Positions 44,743-55,290 of a stretch of 64,000 bases of DNA are shown here, in pieces. Position 1 is the first letter of the stretch. Each line of letters opens with the position of its first letter. Under the pieces are notes generated by a model that did no database searches, was not told the origin of the DNA, and saw only the letters and a program-made list of their open reading frames with translations. A program made the translations under genes and the position numbers. This stretch comes from Yponomeuta sedellus (taxonomy: Eukaryota > Arthropoda > Insecta > Lepidoptera > Yponomeutidae): positions 20,656,214 through 20,720,213 of the forward strand of contig OW203725.1 in the NCBI GenBank assembly GCA_934045075.1, written 5' to 3'.

Positions 44743-45450
44743 AGTATAAGTAGGTATTTAAAAAACCTATTTAGAGGCTAAAAATTTCACCCATGCCGGG
44801 ATTCGAACCCGCAACCTCTGGCTATCCGTGCCAGCGCTCTACCAATTGAGCCAATGGGCGACTCACGGCATCAGTGAAATTTCAAACCTCTTTGCACTAT
44901 TCTCTGTATTACTTACAGGCAGCGACATCTGGCTTAAGCAAATAGCATCACTTACAGCCCCGACTCCCTACTTTGCAGTTAGGTTTTACATCGGAACGAT
45001 TGGTAGAGCGCTGGCACGGATAGCCAGAGGTTGCGGGTTCGAATCCCGACATGGGTGAAATTTTTAGCCTCTAAATAGGTTTTTTAAATTTGTCCTTAGC
45101 ACGGGTTAGTGCATTAAAAATAAAAATAGTATAATCATGTGGGTACAGTGATATCGTTCCGATGTAAAACCTAACTGCAAAGTAGGTAGTCGGGGCTGTA
45201 AGTGATGCTATTTGCTTAAGCCAGATGTCGCTGCCTGTAAGTAATACGGAGAATAGTGTAAAGAGGTTCGAAATTTCACTGATGCCGTGAGTCGCCCATT
45301 GGCTCAATTGGTAGAGCGCTGGCACGGATAGCCAGAGGTTGCGGGTTCGAATCCCGGCATGGGTGAAATTTTTAGCCTCTAAATAGGTTTTTTAAATTTG
45401 TCCTTAGCACGGGTTAGTGCTTTAAAAATAAAAATAGTATAAGTAGGTAT
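44743..45450. mobile_element. inverted SINE dimer (family A) between direct repeats
   Basis: A reverse family-A copy (44758-44998), a partial forward copy from TGGTAGAGCGCTGGCACGGA (45000-45130) and a full forward copy (45136-45440) lie end to end. AGTATAAGTAGGTAT occurs at 44743-44757 and again at 45436-45450. The composite therefore appears to have inserted as one unit, although AGTAT overlaps the usual family-A 3' end, leaving at least a 10-bp duplication. Long mirrored open frames on the two strands come from this symmetry. Confidence 0.75.
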
Positions 45451-45482
45451 GTATATCAATATTCATGTTTTTCCGCCGACTA

Positions 45483-45580
45483 CCGTCTCACTTTTCCTCT
45501 ACCAACTCTCCATAGTTGGTTGTCTGAAAGAAATTTCTCTTAGCAATAAAGCCGCAAATTGTACACTCGATAACTGTCCT
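45483..45580 (+). repeat. LINE 3' end fragment
   Basis: TTCCTCTACCAACTCTCCAT, GGTTGTCTGAAAGAAATTTC, GCAATAAAGCCGCAAATTGT. Confidence 0.55.
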
Positions 45581-46793
45581 AAGAAAACATTTTATGCGTA
45601 TTTTACTTTCATACTGTAAACTGTATACTTTTCTTGTTCCACGTTAACACATTTCTTGTTCTAAGTTAAAACATTTTAAGTGACTTTAAAACTCGGTAAA
45701 AACTGAAATTCCAATAGATATGTTTATTTTAGAGCCTAATGCACTTTAAACTGGGTTTTTTCGTTTTTTTTTTGTGGAAATCAAGTATTTTAGTCTAGAA
45801 ATTCCGTTAAAATACAATCAGGGCTCACCCACATCCACTCCCGTTTATTGCAGCGATGTACGCAAAACTACAAATATTTCTCGTCAGGATATTACTTTCT
45901 CAAAAGACTCAACTTCACAGGCAGAGAAGTAATTAAACAAATACGATATCAGCCGGCCTCGTTCGCCTGGCCACGCCCACTGGACGGAGTTTTTTTTTCT
46001 TCTTTTAATTAATCGATGCGCACGATCAACTTTATGTTGTGCCAGTGAATAGGGACACTGAAATTAACAAATTTAATAATTTCAAGGCCTACCAAGGAGG
46101 ATTGTGCAATTATAATTATTTTGTGTCTTAAACTGCATTTGTTATTACCTATTACTAAAATTATTTATCATACAAATTAGTTTTTTGGTCTTGCCAATTC
46201 GAAAAAGAAAATATAAATCAGTAAAACGTAGGTACTGTCGATACATGGACCAAATTTTTCTACCAATCTTTATCAAAAAAAATTCTATGTAACAAATTCT
46301 TCCTAAAACAATTTAGTGAAGTGGCACATCTAATTTTCTCTGGTTTTTGCAAAACTATGCAGTTTAAACTACATTTTTAAGGACTACTTTTTCTATTATA
46401 AGGAGTTTACCTAATTATTATAGCTTCTAGATGTGCTGGAGGTATGGAAACGAAATGGGGAATGCTTTATCCACAACTCTCATTGTGTAAATCACTTTTA
46501 AATGGGATATACCTTAAATGGAACCTCAGCGAAGGTCATCAATCAGCTTCAATTCCAATGAACATCAGGAAGCGCCACAATGATTTATCTAACTCCCCGG
46601 TTGCGCCCGCGCATTGCGGCTCCATGGTGGAGCATCACGACTTGGCAATAGTCCTCATTTATCTTTGGAGATATAATTTTATTTAGATTTATTTTATTAA
46701 GTCGACATCGGCATCGTCGATTTCATTTAATCGCTAGAAAAAGTATAAAGTATTAAAACAACTAAAGAGTGTTCTTTACGATCTCTTACATTT
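45581..46793. other. unannotated
   Basis: Short frames only; GC-rich patches near 45950 and 46600 have no recognisable coding signal. Confidence 0.4.
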
Positions 46794-46840
46794 CAGTTCC
46801 TGAAACGTAAGGATACGATCTCCTTACATTTCAGGAACTG
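46794..46840. repeat. 20-bp hairpin
   Basis: CAGTTCCTGAAACGTAAGGA pairs with 46821-46840 with one mismatch, spacer TACGATC. Not attributable to a family here. Confidence 0.7.
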
Positions 46841-47108
46841 GCTGAAAGAATGAAAGGAAATGTTTTAGTCGCCATTAGTTAAAAATAAAAACAATGTAGT
46901 TTTTCTTTATGGCTTTAGTTGACTGTGCTATGGCCAGTATGCATATTAAAATTATCAGTTTGTAGCTTTAAGTTAAAAACTAACCTTTTTAAAATGCATC
47001 CTCTTTTGAAAGAGAGATGGAATGACTTGTTCTATCATAATGAAGAACTTACTTATATAGATTTTACAAAACTCTCCAAAGTACCCTAAAACTAATGTAA
47101 CGTTAAAT

Positions 47109-47347
47109 CATTACAGTCTGTTAGCTTTTAGAATATACCTCAGGCTCTAGAGTAGGCTTCTGTTTTCGCCGAAAGCACACGAGTGTAATACTACTTCCTG
47201 CTCTGTATAAAACTTTTCCTTACTATTTTGGAAAGTTATGTAAATTAAGTGTCATATTAGTTCCGATATTTCTAATACACGAATACCTACATCCGATTCT
47301 ATCCGATAGTTACCGAGGTTTATTCTAAAAGCTAACAGACTGTAATG
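47109..47347. mobile_element. MITE with AGTCTGTTAG termini, second copy
   Basis: Perfect 27-bp inverted termini (47109-47135 and 47321-47347) beginning CATTACAGTCTGTTAGC. The interior differs from the first copy by an insertion/deletion block. Confidence 0.78.
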
Positions 47348-47357
47348 AGGTTTTTAG

Positions 47358-47440
47358 TAAAAAAGCCGCCAATTGTTCTATATTTTTATATAATTTATCT
47401 TACTCTAATTTCTGTGTACAATAAAGAATATTCTATCTAC
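47358..47440 (+). repeat. LINE 3' end fragment
   Basis: AAAGCCGCCAATTGTTCTAT to GTACAATAAAGAATATTCTA. It abuts the MITE ending at 47347. Confidence 0.55.
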
Positions 47441-48219
47441 TTATGTACTTCCTTTTCCCAGGTTGTAAAGGTCCCACTACAGGATACAGGCCATCTCTCA
47501 GAGAGAGAGTCGAAAAACCAACCTAAAGAAACCCTGTTTAAATATGTTCTTAGTTTTAAAATCCGTATAGTCACAAAAGATTAACAACAGGTCATTACTG
47601 GCATTAACAAGCTCCGAAACAAAAAATTATAGACAAACAATAACAAATGAGCCGGCTAAAATTGAATGGTTCATTCTTACATTAATAATGCAATATTTTT
47701 TGTTATAATATCCAATTAACTGGAGCTCGAAATTATTTCGACTTTTTCTTTCGTTCGGGGGTAACTCTGTGAACTAATTAATGATTCCAGCCCATTTGGG
47801 ATTCAGGGCTGTCACTCGCCAACTCATTTCTCGTTTCATTTTTAAGACTAGCGGTACCCGTGACTTTGCCCGTAAAATTCAGAAGTGATGTAATTTATAC
47901 ACTCTATTTAGCACTAAGAAGATAGACGGGGTTAGTTGAAAAATGTGCAATTCCTGACACATTACAATTAATAACATAACACTACAGTTAATCATTTAGA
48001 ACAATTTGAAAAACAATTTTTTTTAAGTTTTATGTTCTGTTTTTTCAATCCAGTTGTTCTCCTTTGTGGTGACATTGCTAGATAGTACTATACACTCTAA
48101 GACTGGGAGTGGTTTAATTATTGATAGGTACTGAAATGGGTTAGGAAAATTGAAACATGCCGAAGTTATTATGTCATTAAGTAGTAATGCCTTAGATCAC
48201 ATTTGTCAAAAGCACATAA
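47441..48219. other. unannotated
   Basis: No supported feature. Confidence 0.4.
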
Positions 48220-48560
48220 TAGGCGTGACGACAATATCAAATAATCAAACACTTAACGATATTCGGGGAAAGTACTGATAAAACGATTTAAAACTCTGAT
48301 TTAGTTTTATGAAAAATAAATGAGATTACTAATATTTCAATAAAATTAAATATTATAAAACTGATTTTAGCCATTTTGACTGAAACAGCAATAACACCGC
48401 GTCACGTCACGCTTGGGTAACATTGGTAAGCTTTACCCGTGTTTTGTTTGACAGTTTCACGTCAGATTCGACGCTATAATACTGCGAGCTGTTTTCCCAC
48501 AGATTTAAAATTATTTTAGAAAAATGGCTTTAACCTTCTTTAACTTTAATTTGTTTCTGA
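48220..48560 (-). repeat. dispersed repeat, second copy of the TGACGTCA-bearing family
   Basis: Reverse copy of 8312-8710 with diverged TGACGTGACG sites. Conserved blocks are AGCCATTTTGACTGAAACAG and ACTGCGAGCTGTTTTCCCAC. Confidence 0.7.
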
Positions 48561-48660
48561 AATATATGTTTATTTGTAAAAAATAAATTTGTCCCGACAT
48601 TATGAACGAGAATGTAAGGATCTTTCGTCATGCCTATTAAATAAATTATTTTACCGTTTA

Positions 48661-48770
48661 ATGGTGGCAGCCCTGGGAGCTTCAGCGGACGCGGGCGCAG
48701 CGGGAGCCGCTCTGTTCATGGCTTATCGGACCCCGCCCCGTCGAAAGTGTTACGACTGCAGCGATGGGAG
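48661..48770 (+). CDS. possible exon of an unidentified gene
   Basis: This GC-rich block in AT-rich surroundings is open, beginning MVAALGASADAGAAGAALFM and ending AYRTPPRRKCYDCSDGR, then AG/GTATAA, a usable donor. GTGGCAG at 48670 could alternatively be an acceptor, although the pyrimidine tract is poor. KCYDCS recalls the first cysteines of a Ly6-type mature protein, but two cysteines are not enough for an assignment. No partner exon was found. It could also be chance GC-rich sequence. Confidence 0.22.
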
Positions 48771-48833
48771 GTATAAACAAGACCTTCGTTGTTTAATTGT
48801 AGATTGGTTTGCGTACAATATGACGAGGCAAAT

Positions 48834-48890
48834 ATAAGTAACTTTATAGGGAAGAGCGGGTGATCGTGCTCTTCCACTATAAAGGGAAAT
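48834..48890. repeat. imperfect hairpin
   Basis: CTTTATAGGGAAGAGC pairs with GCTCTTCCACTATAAAG with a one-base bulge. Confidence 0.55.
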
Positions 48891-49572
48891 TTCCCGTCAG
48901 GCAGATCGTATGCCTGGGGACGGCCGGTCCAACTATTGTTAGTCGGACGTTATATTTATGATATGTCATTGAAACACTTTGATTGCGCGATGCAGGAATG
49001 TTAGAGTTTGTAACTAGTGCGCGCACAGAGTGCCATGTGCTGACATGTGCTCGCCACAAGTTTGAAAAGTTCCTCGGCACTATCAATAAATAAACCTTTT
49101 TTGTTCGAACTTCGGTCATTTTGCTATGAAAATTAGAAATATCTCATTAAGAATTTTATACTTTTGCTCCATAGAAGTGGTCGTTTTTTCAGGAATTGCG
49201 CATTTTTGAGGCAATCCTTCAGTAGCGATTTACACTTTGGTACGCAGGAGCTAACATATTTTTTTTATATTTTGAAGTTGATAGCACCTAGGTTACCTCA
49301 AAAATCCACAATTCTCGAAAAACGACACTTGCAGTTCATTATTTTTCTCAACCTTGGTGCAACCACTTCTGAAAATTACATTTTTGTTCCATTTTGCATA
49401 TTATTCTTTTTAGGATTTTTAAGCTTTAAGACACATAATAATTTTAAACAGCGTAGTGACGCGATGCTTTGTGTCAAATTCGTGTGGAACAAATACTGAT
49501 CTATGTATAGACAATAATTTATATAAGACTGCGGTCTTATAAAATTAGTTATGAAAACAATGACATATTTAT
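48891..49572. other. unannotated
   Basis: The 111-codon frame at 49164 is low-complexity and has no domain; not accepted. Confidence 0.4.
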
Positions 49573-50003
49573 ATTTATACTATTTTTATTTTTAATGCAC
49601 TAACCTGTGCTAAGAAAAAATTTAGAAAACCTATTTAGAGGCTCAAAATAAACGGCATGGGTGAAATTTTTAGCCTCTAAATAGGTTTTTAAATTTGTCC
49701 TTAGCACAGGTTAGTGCATTAAAAATAAAAATAGTATAATCATGTGGGTACAGTGATATCGTTCCGATGTTAAACCTAACTGCAAAGTGGGTAGTCGGGG
49801 CTGTAAGTGATGCAATTTGCTTAAGCCAGATGTCGCTGCCTGTACGTAATACAGAGAATAGTGTAAAGAGGTTCGAAATTTCACTGATGCCGGTGAGTCG
49901 CCCATTGGCTCAATTGGTAGAGCGCTGGCAGGGATAGCCAGAGGTTGCGGGTTCGAATCCCGGCATGGGTGAAATTTTTAGCCTCTAAATAGTTTTTTAA
50001 ATA
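49573..50003 (+). mobile_element. family A SINE composite
   Basis: A short palindromic half (49573-49738, ends TATTTTTAATGCACTAACC and GGTTAGTGCATTAAAAATA) is followed directly by a complete forward element. The complete element runs from CATGTGGGTACAGTGATATC through A-box-like TTGGCTCAATTGGTAGAGCG and B-box GGTTCGAATCC to GCCTCTAAATAG. Confidence 0.75.
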
Positions 50004-50624
50004 TTTATATTTGTTACTACAAAAGTTTTTCTATTTCACAAACTTAAATTGACGAGTTATTGGAATGCGAAAGCGCAAAAAGGAGGAGGTAACCCTATAT
50101 ATTAATAAAAACAAAGGGTAGGCGGGTTCAGTATATATATGGTGATTTTGTTACACTCTATGGTTATCTCAGCGTTACAATTTCTCCAGTTTAGCTTCTA
50201 TCCAACACTAATGATCTCAATACCCTTGATGCCTAACTAAGCTACTCAAGAAACAGTGTAACCTTTTTGCTCGTCAATAAAGCCAGAGGTGCATCGTCAT
50301 TAAGTAAGCTGGGGTTTTCACAAATTACCTCGGTAAGCACTTGGGGCTAATTCGCACGTACGCGCTAGGGTGTCCATAAAACACTGTAATTGTAATATTT
50401 CCTCTCTGACCAGCCGGCAGCAAGAAGGCTGATAGAAGGTCCTCTCGAGTAATTTTGATTCAACCCTTGTAAATCTGCTGGGAAACGGGTCCGATTTGAA
50501 CCCGCGCCCCTAGCAAACCTTGCCAGCGTTCCCACCAACTAACCCATTTGGACCTCGCATGAACTACTTAACTGTTTTTTTTCTTTCTGAAATTTGAGTT
50601 CTAAAGATGCTATAATCAATATTA
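50004..50624. other. unannotated
   Basis: No supported feature beyond a SINE-tail scrap at 50460. Confidence 0.4.
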
Positions 50625-50975
50625 ACACTGTATGGCCTCACTGCTAAGGCCCGGGTCTCTTTCTGCATTGCAGGAAGGTTAGGCCATACTCCACCACGGG
50701 AGCAAAGTCCGCATTGATGGAGGATTGTAAGATAGTGGCGGGCCTTACTGTCAGAAGCTTTCAAGTCGTCCATAAGGCCTCTGACATGGCTTAACGACTG
50801 CCATCACATGACAGTCGACACCAACAGCTTAAGGTGCCTTGCGAAGTACAGAAACGCTCGGCAAAAAATCCACTAGCTGTATTCACGGGACGGTCACCCA
50901 TACTGCGCCTGGCCGCGCCTGTTGTTGCTTAACTCAAGTGATGTGATTCCAATCACGGTTTTGACTAGGCTACGA
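50625..50975 (-). mobile_element. 5S-like SINE (family C)
   Basis: On the minus strand: head ATCACTTGAGTTAAGCAACA, GGCGCGGCCAGGCGCAGTAT and GGGTGACCGTCCCGTGAA, then the usual body and tail. A second tail-like CAACCCTTGTAAATCTGCTG occurs at 50460. Confidence 0.7.
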
Positions 50976-51002
50976 GCGCTTTGCAATTCAGGCAATTTAG
51001 TA

Positions 51003-51240
51003 CTTGTAGAATGGCCGATGGGGCGGAAAGGCTCTGGTTAGCTGGTGGGTGATGGGGCGAAAAAGTTCTGTCCTGGCGAACACGGACAGGACGACAGATG
51101 GGCAGGCCCTCCACCAGATGACCTGACGACCTGGTTACGGTAGCAAGGAGTTGTTGGATGCAGTCCACACAAGACCGTGAAGCATGGTAAGCCATGAGGC
51201 AGCCCTATGTCCTGCAGTGGGCGTCAAATGGCTGACGATG
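51003..51240 (+). pseudogene. LINE ORF2 C-terminal relic with stops
   Basis: It reads VLSWRTRTGRQMGRPSTR, stop, PDDLVTVARSCWMQSTQDRE, then AMRQPYVLQWAS. The W..R...GRP..RW.DDL......W...A.DR..W......YV.QW pattern is a typical RTE/Jockey-like C-terminus. Several stops are present. Confidence 0.6.
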
Positions 51241-51539
51241 ATAATGTTGAAATATGAGCCAGCGTTTTAGTACCGTTTGGCCCATTTACTTTATCCTACA
51301 TAGCCATTTTTCGATGACTTTATGAGCATTAAAGACTTATAACTATATATATGTGACAACAGGGTACAGCCTTTTACATAGAAACAGAGATTATTGGGTT
51401 AATTACCATAGCTTATTGGGTAAGTGAAACGACAGTGTTACATTAATCGTCAATTGTTATAATTATAGCATTCATTCTATTATGGGTATAAAGCGCGAAG
51501 TACTTTTCCCAAAGAAATTTATGATCCACAACACTCATT

Positions 51540-51955
51540 ACACAATCTCTTGCTCTTTCTTTCTCACGATCTCTCGTATTCTACAGTTCTCTCTTACTCA
51601 ATTTCTTGTTCTCCCTTTCACACAATCTCTTGTATCTATACAGTTCTCTCTTACACAATCTCTGCTTTCTCTTTATAAAAATCTCTCGTATTTTACAGTC
51701 CTCTCTTAATCAATCTCTTTCTTACAATCTTTTATATTTTTACAATTATCTCCTATACAATTTCTTGCTCTTTTTTTCACAATCTTTCGTATTTTTACAG
51801 TCCTGTCTTACACAATCTCTTTTTTACAATCTCTGGTATTTTTACAATTCTCTTTTACATAATCTCTTGCTCTCTCTTTCTCACAATCGTATGTATTTAT
51901 ACAGTTCCCTCTTACACAACCTCTTGCTCTCTCTCTTTCGCACACTACAATATTA
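51540..51955. repeat. pyrimidine-rich minisatellite, about 58-bp unit
   Basis: About seven imperfect units of TCTCTTGCTCTCTCTTTCTC, ACAATCTCTCGTATTTTTAC and AGTTCTCTCTTACACAA. The strong strand asymmetry gives artefactual open frames on both strands. Confidence 0.75.
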
Positions 51956-52457
51956 ACCAGTTCATCGATATATGCCACTTGTCCTCCACTCGAGAACTTC
52001 AGCTCTTCCTGAATTATTTCATCAAAAACCTTATTACAAAAAAAAGCAATGTAGAGACAATCGAACAAAATAATACACATCCGCAATATTTCCGTACGAA
52101 TAGGCTACTTAGCTTTTACGACCTCTTTTTGCAGAAGCCTCCGCAAGGCATGCCACAACCTCTTCTAATGTACAAAGATACAGAGCGCTGTTTCCATAAT
52201 AAATTGCAATGTTATTATTATTACGGGCGTGATTGCCATTAGGGCTATCATACTCGTAAGTCGGCGAGTGTGCGCCGGGCTGCACAAAAAGATGCTCGGG
52301 TTCCGTTCCCGCGCTCCGGCTGATGAAGACATCAAGCGTTTCGCCAGACAGTGGATAATAGAAGGTCTACTTTAGAGACATGTAGGTAATTCACGAGCAA
52401 ATCTCACTACACTGGCTTGCAAGACTAAACCTCAGTTTTTCGTATACTATCAATCTG
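51956..52457. other. unannotated
   Basis: The + frame 51979-52242 has no recognisable domain. Confidence 0.4.
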
Positions 52458-52527
52458 TTAATCTACTGTTAACAGCTGTCAAATGTTTTTTTCTGTATGC
52501 AACTGACAACTGTTAACAGTAGATTAA
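52458..52527. repeat. 24-bp inverted repeat
   Basis: TTAATCTACTGTTAACAGCT and GTCA pair with 52504-52527 with one mismatch; each arm contains the palindrome CTGTTAACAG. Confidence 0.7.
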
Positions 52528-52577
52528 CGGCTTGTTAGTGTGTTAATGTAATGATACAAAAACAGTGTAAGTAACTA

Positions 52578-52716
52578 AAACTGTTTAAACACGGATTTCA
52601 CTCGTTTATTATATTTTTTACAATTTTCCGACGTTTCGGCACTTTTACAGGTTCCGTGGTCATCCGAGACCACGGCACCCGTAAAAGTGCCGAAACGTCG
52701 GAAAATTGTAAAATAC
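52578..52716. repeat. palindrome with GCCGAAACGTCGG core
   Basis: Left TTTACAATTTTCCGACGTTT pairs with right AAACGTCGGAAAATTGTAAA. The central GACCACGGCACC is as in the other copies. Confidence 0.82.
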
Positions 52717-54064
52717 TATAGTGTAAGTAACTGTAATAACGTTAAGATATCAATAATAATAATGATAAAATTCTCGCGGCAGCGCTAACGTAAAGTCTTT
52801 TGAAGAAAATTATCAAAAAAGTTATAACTTTAAAATTATAAATATCCGTATTTTATTTTGTAGTGTCGCCATCACATTTGGCTAAGGGGTGTTAATTCAC
52901 GTCAGTAATTTAATTTTTCTGAAGTGATTTTTACAACACAAAATTAAGATCAACATATATGTATCTACAGTGCACCAAAAATTAATTACAGAGACAACGG
53001 TTAAAAACAAAAAGGGACGATTGGCGGCCTTATTTCTAATAGCAATTTCAGTCAGGCAACCCCAATGATTCATGTTTCCACTCTAACAGTCTCGGGTCAA
53101 ATTTCGAAGTGAAAAAAGGCAGAAATAGAACTCCCCTCCGACCATCTTCTTTGTTGCCTGAAAGAAAATGCTACGTAGCATTAAGTACGCGTTAGTAACC
53201 GATCATATGTGCTTGGTTTCCTTTTTGGTGTAGTTTTGTGCAATAAAGAATTTTAATATTTTTTTCTCGAGTCATAATACTTCAGTTTTTACAAGTGCCT
53301 ACCTAACTAGATCCTGTGAGTGCAATCAACAACCTGCAATGCTAAAACTTTGTCACGTCTAAAACTCCTTTCAAAAAACACTAATGGTGTGGTCATACAG
53401 ACAGCACCAATTCACCAGGACAACGCAGGGGCCAGCTATCAACAGTCTCAAACAAATTGAATAGTGCCAAGATTTGTGGAAATGCAGTTTTTTGTAAAGC
53501 TACTTATGTTTTTCTTCACAACAACGTCCGCATAAAACACGAACGAACAAACAGCTCCAACTCTGCCATGTGTGAGAGGAACTTCCAAGTAAAAGCCACC
53601 CTTGGCATTATACAAAAAAATTACGAAGCAGTCAATAAAAGTTGTAGCAACAGTCTATAAAACTAAAACGAGCCTGATTAGAGTTGATGTCACGCCGATA
53701 AAAATCGTATCGGCCGAAATTGAAAAGGCTGTCTCATTAAAAATGCTATATTTTACGATTTTTAAGCCGGCAGGTGAACGATGCGTTGGCTGGCGGTGCG
53801 CTCGAGTGACCACGAAGAAGACGTAAGCGGGATTATAAATTGTGAACGTATATTTGTGTATGAAAACCAACGGTACCAATTTTTCACTACAACGACGGAA
53901 AACAGAAGGAAATGTCTCCTTTTCTTTGGGTGCTCTATCTTTTTTGTATTTTTGCAGTATATTATTACGCGACGTAAATTTTTGACGTTGGACTACAGGA
54001 ACAGTGTCGTCCCATCCCATAGGGTTTCCTACGATATCGTAAAATAGTACTTTGGTACCTTAGA
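52717..54064. other. unannotated except the LINE tail at 53018
   Basis: Overlapping frames at 53602-54047 on both strands lack domains and splice signals. Confidence 0.35.
53018..53085 (-). repeat. LINE 3' end fragment
   Basis: GATTGGCGGCCTTATTTCTA to CAGTCAGGCAACC, reversed. Confidence 0.5.
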
Positions 54065-54134
54065 CCCCGTCTTGCGACAAAATAAGTTACATTAAACATT
54101 AGATGAAAGTAACTTATTTAGTCTCAAGACGAGG
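54065..54134. repeat. 26-bp inverted repeat
   Basis: CCCCGTCTTGCGACAAAATA and AGTTAC pair with 54109-54134, three mismatches. Small foldback or MITE remnant. Confidence 0.65.
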
Positions 54135-54859
54135 TTTGGCTCTTGAGTGTACCAAGAATGCGAGAGTAAGAATATTTATTTACTAAAGCATGTTAATTAT
54201 GTAGATGGTAACTTAATATAATGGAACAGGCGTGCTCTAACCGTCAGGTCGCGCAAATATTACTATTGCTTGATAAAACCACCGCCTACTGGTTAGTTAA
54301 ACTTACTTATTAGCTAAATTAGAAACTAAATGAAAAATATGTACATAAATATAAAATAAATCTTTGCACAGTAATAACAACAGAAAAATGTTAAGCTTAA
54401 AGTAATTAACTAACCTAATTTGAGATCCGTGTATCAATGGACCAGCTGTCAGTAAAAAATGATTCTCCCCAGGGTTGAAAGGTATTACTTTCACCCCACT
54501 CTTCAGACGATATTAGACTAACAATACTTTCAGAGTACGAGTAATAAAAATATATTTTTAACTATGTATTCCTTACACTTCGATGTTTAACCTTGGTATG
54601 TGTTATGTATATATTTTTCGCAATTCCAGCTATTCTGACTGTCAAGTAGAGCCCCTCTTTTACATGACAGTAATTAAATTTTCAAGAAGCTTTACTCATT
54701 TCGCAGTAAACTATTTGGCAACAAAACTCTTTTATCCTTTCATACACCAAATCCCAATACAGCCTCAAGCCTTATTGTCACCCTACCGCTCCACCCGGCC
54801 GGCACGGCGCCCGCGCACCCCGCGGCGCAAATCTAATGAAATAAACTGAAAATCAACAC
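54135..54859. other. unannotated with a short CpG-rich block
   Basis: 54787-54832 is very GC-rich (CCCGGCCGGCACGGCGCCCG) and then returns to AT-rich DNA. No exon was established. Confidence 0.3.
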
Positions 54860-55180
54860 GCTCCTACACGCATGCGCGTTCGGCAACCCTTTGTGCTCAC
54901 CCTCCCCTGCGAGATAGCGTCTTGACAAAATTATGGACAACCACAGAAGGAAATCTGCGGTGATAGACGAAAATCGTTGGAGTAAACATGTTCTTGAGTG
55001 GAGACCGCGACTCGGCAAACGTAGTGTAGGACGCCCTCCTACTAGGTGGGACGACGACCTGCGATAAACTGCCGGCAGATGCTGGATGCGGCAAGCTGAA
55101 GACAGGGCGCTATGGCGCTCATTAGGGGAGGGCTATGTCCAGCAGTGGACTACAAAATATAGCCTGAAGAAGAAGAAGAC
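54860..55180 (+). pseudogene. LINE ORF2 C-terminal relic and 3' tail
   Basis: One frame reads KRSVGRPPTRWDDDLR, stop, TAGRCWMRQAEDRALWRSLG, then EGYVQQWTTKYSLKKKK. The tail CCTGAAGAAGAAGAAG follows. The last about 70 bp (GCGCTATGGCGCTCATTAGG, GGGCTATGTCCAGCAGTGGA) are shared with the non-coding elements at 29990 and 36295 and the fragment at 7458. It is broken by stops. Confidence 0.7.
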
Positions 55181-55290
55181 GAAAACCCAAAATCAAACAT
55201 TTGAAACCACTTAATACTACGGAAGTGAATATAACGGTTGAATTCTTACCTTGACACATATGGGTGGGCCGATATTGTACAACATTTCCA

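Noticed and set aside
44828..45325. Mirrored frames beginning MPALYQLSQWATHGISEISN on both strands
   Set aside because: Produced by the inverted SINE dimer.
49900..49975. tRNA genes (here and at about 13430, 45295, 43440, 62340)
   Set aside because: A and B boxes are present, but every case is the head of a multi-copy SINE with a conserved non-tRNA tail and imperfect acceptor stem.
51606..52086. Leu/Ser-rich and Arg/Glu-rich proteins
   Set aside because: Translation of a pyrimidine-rich minisatellite.
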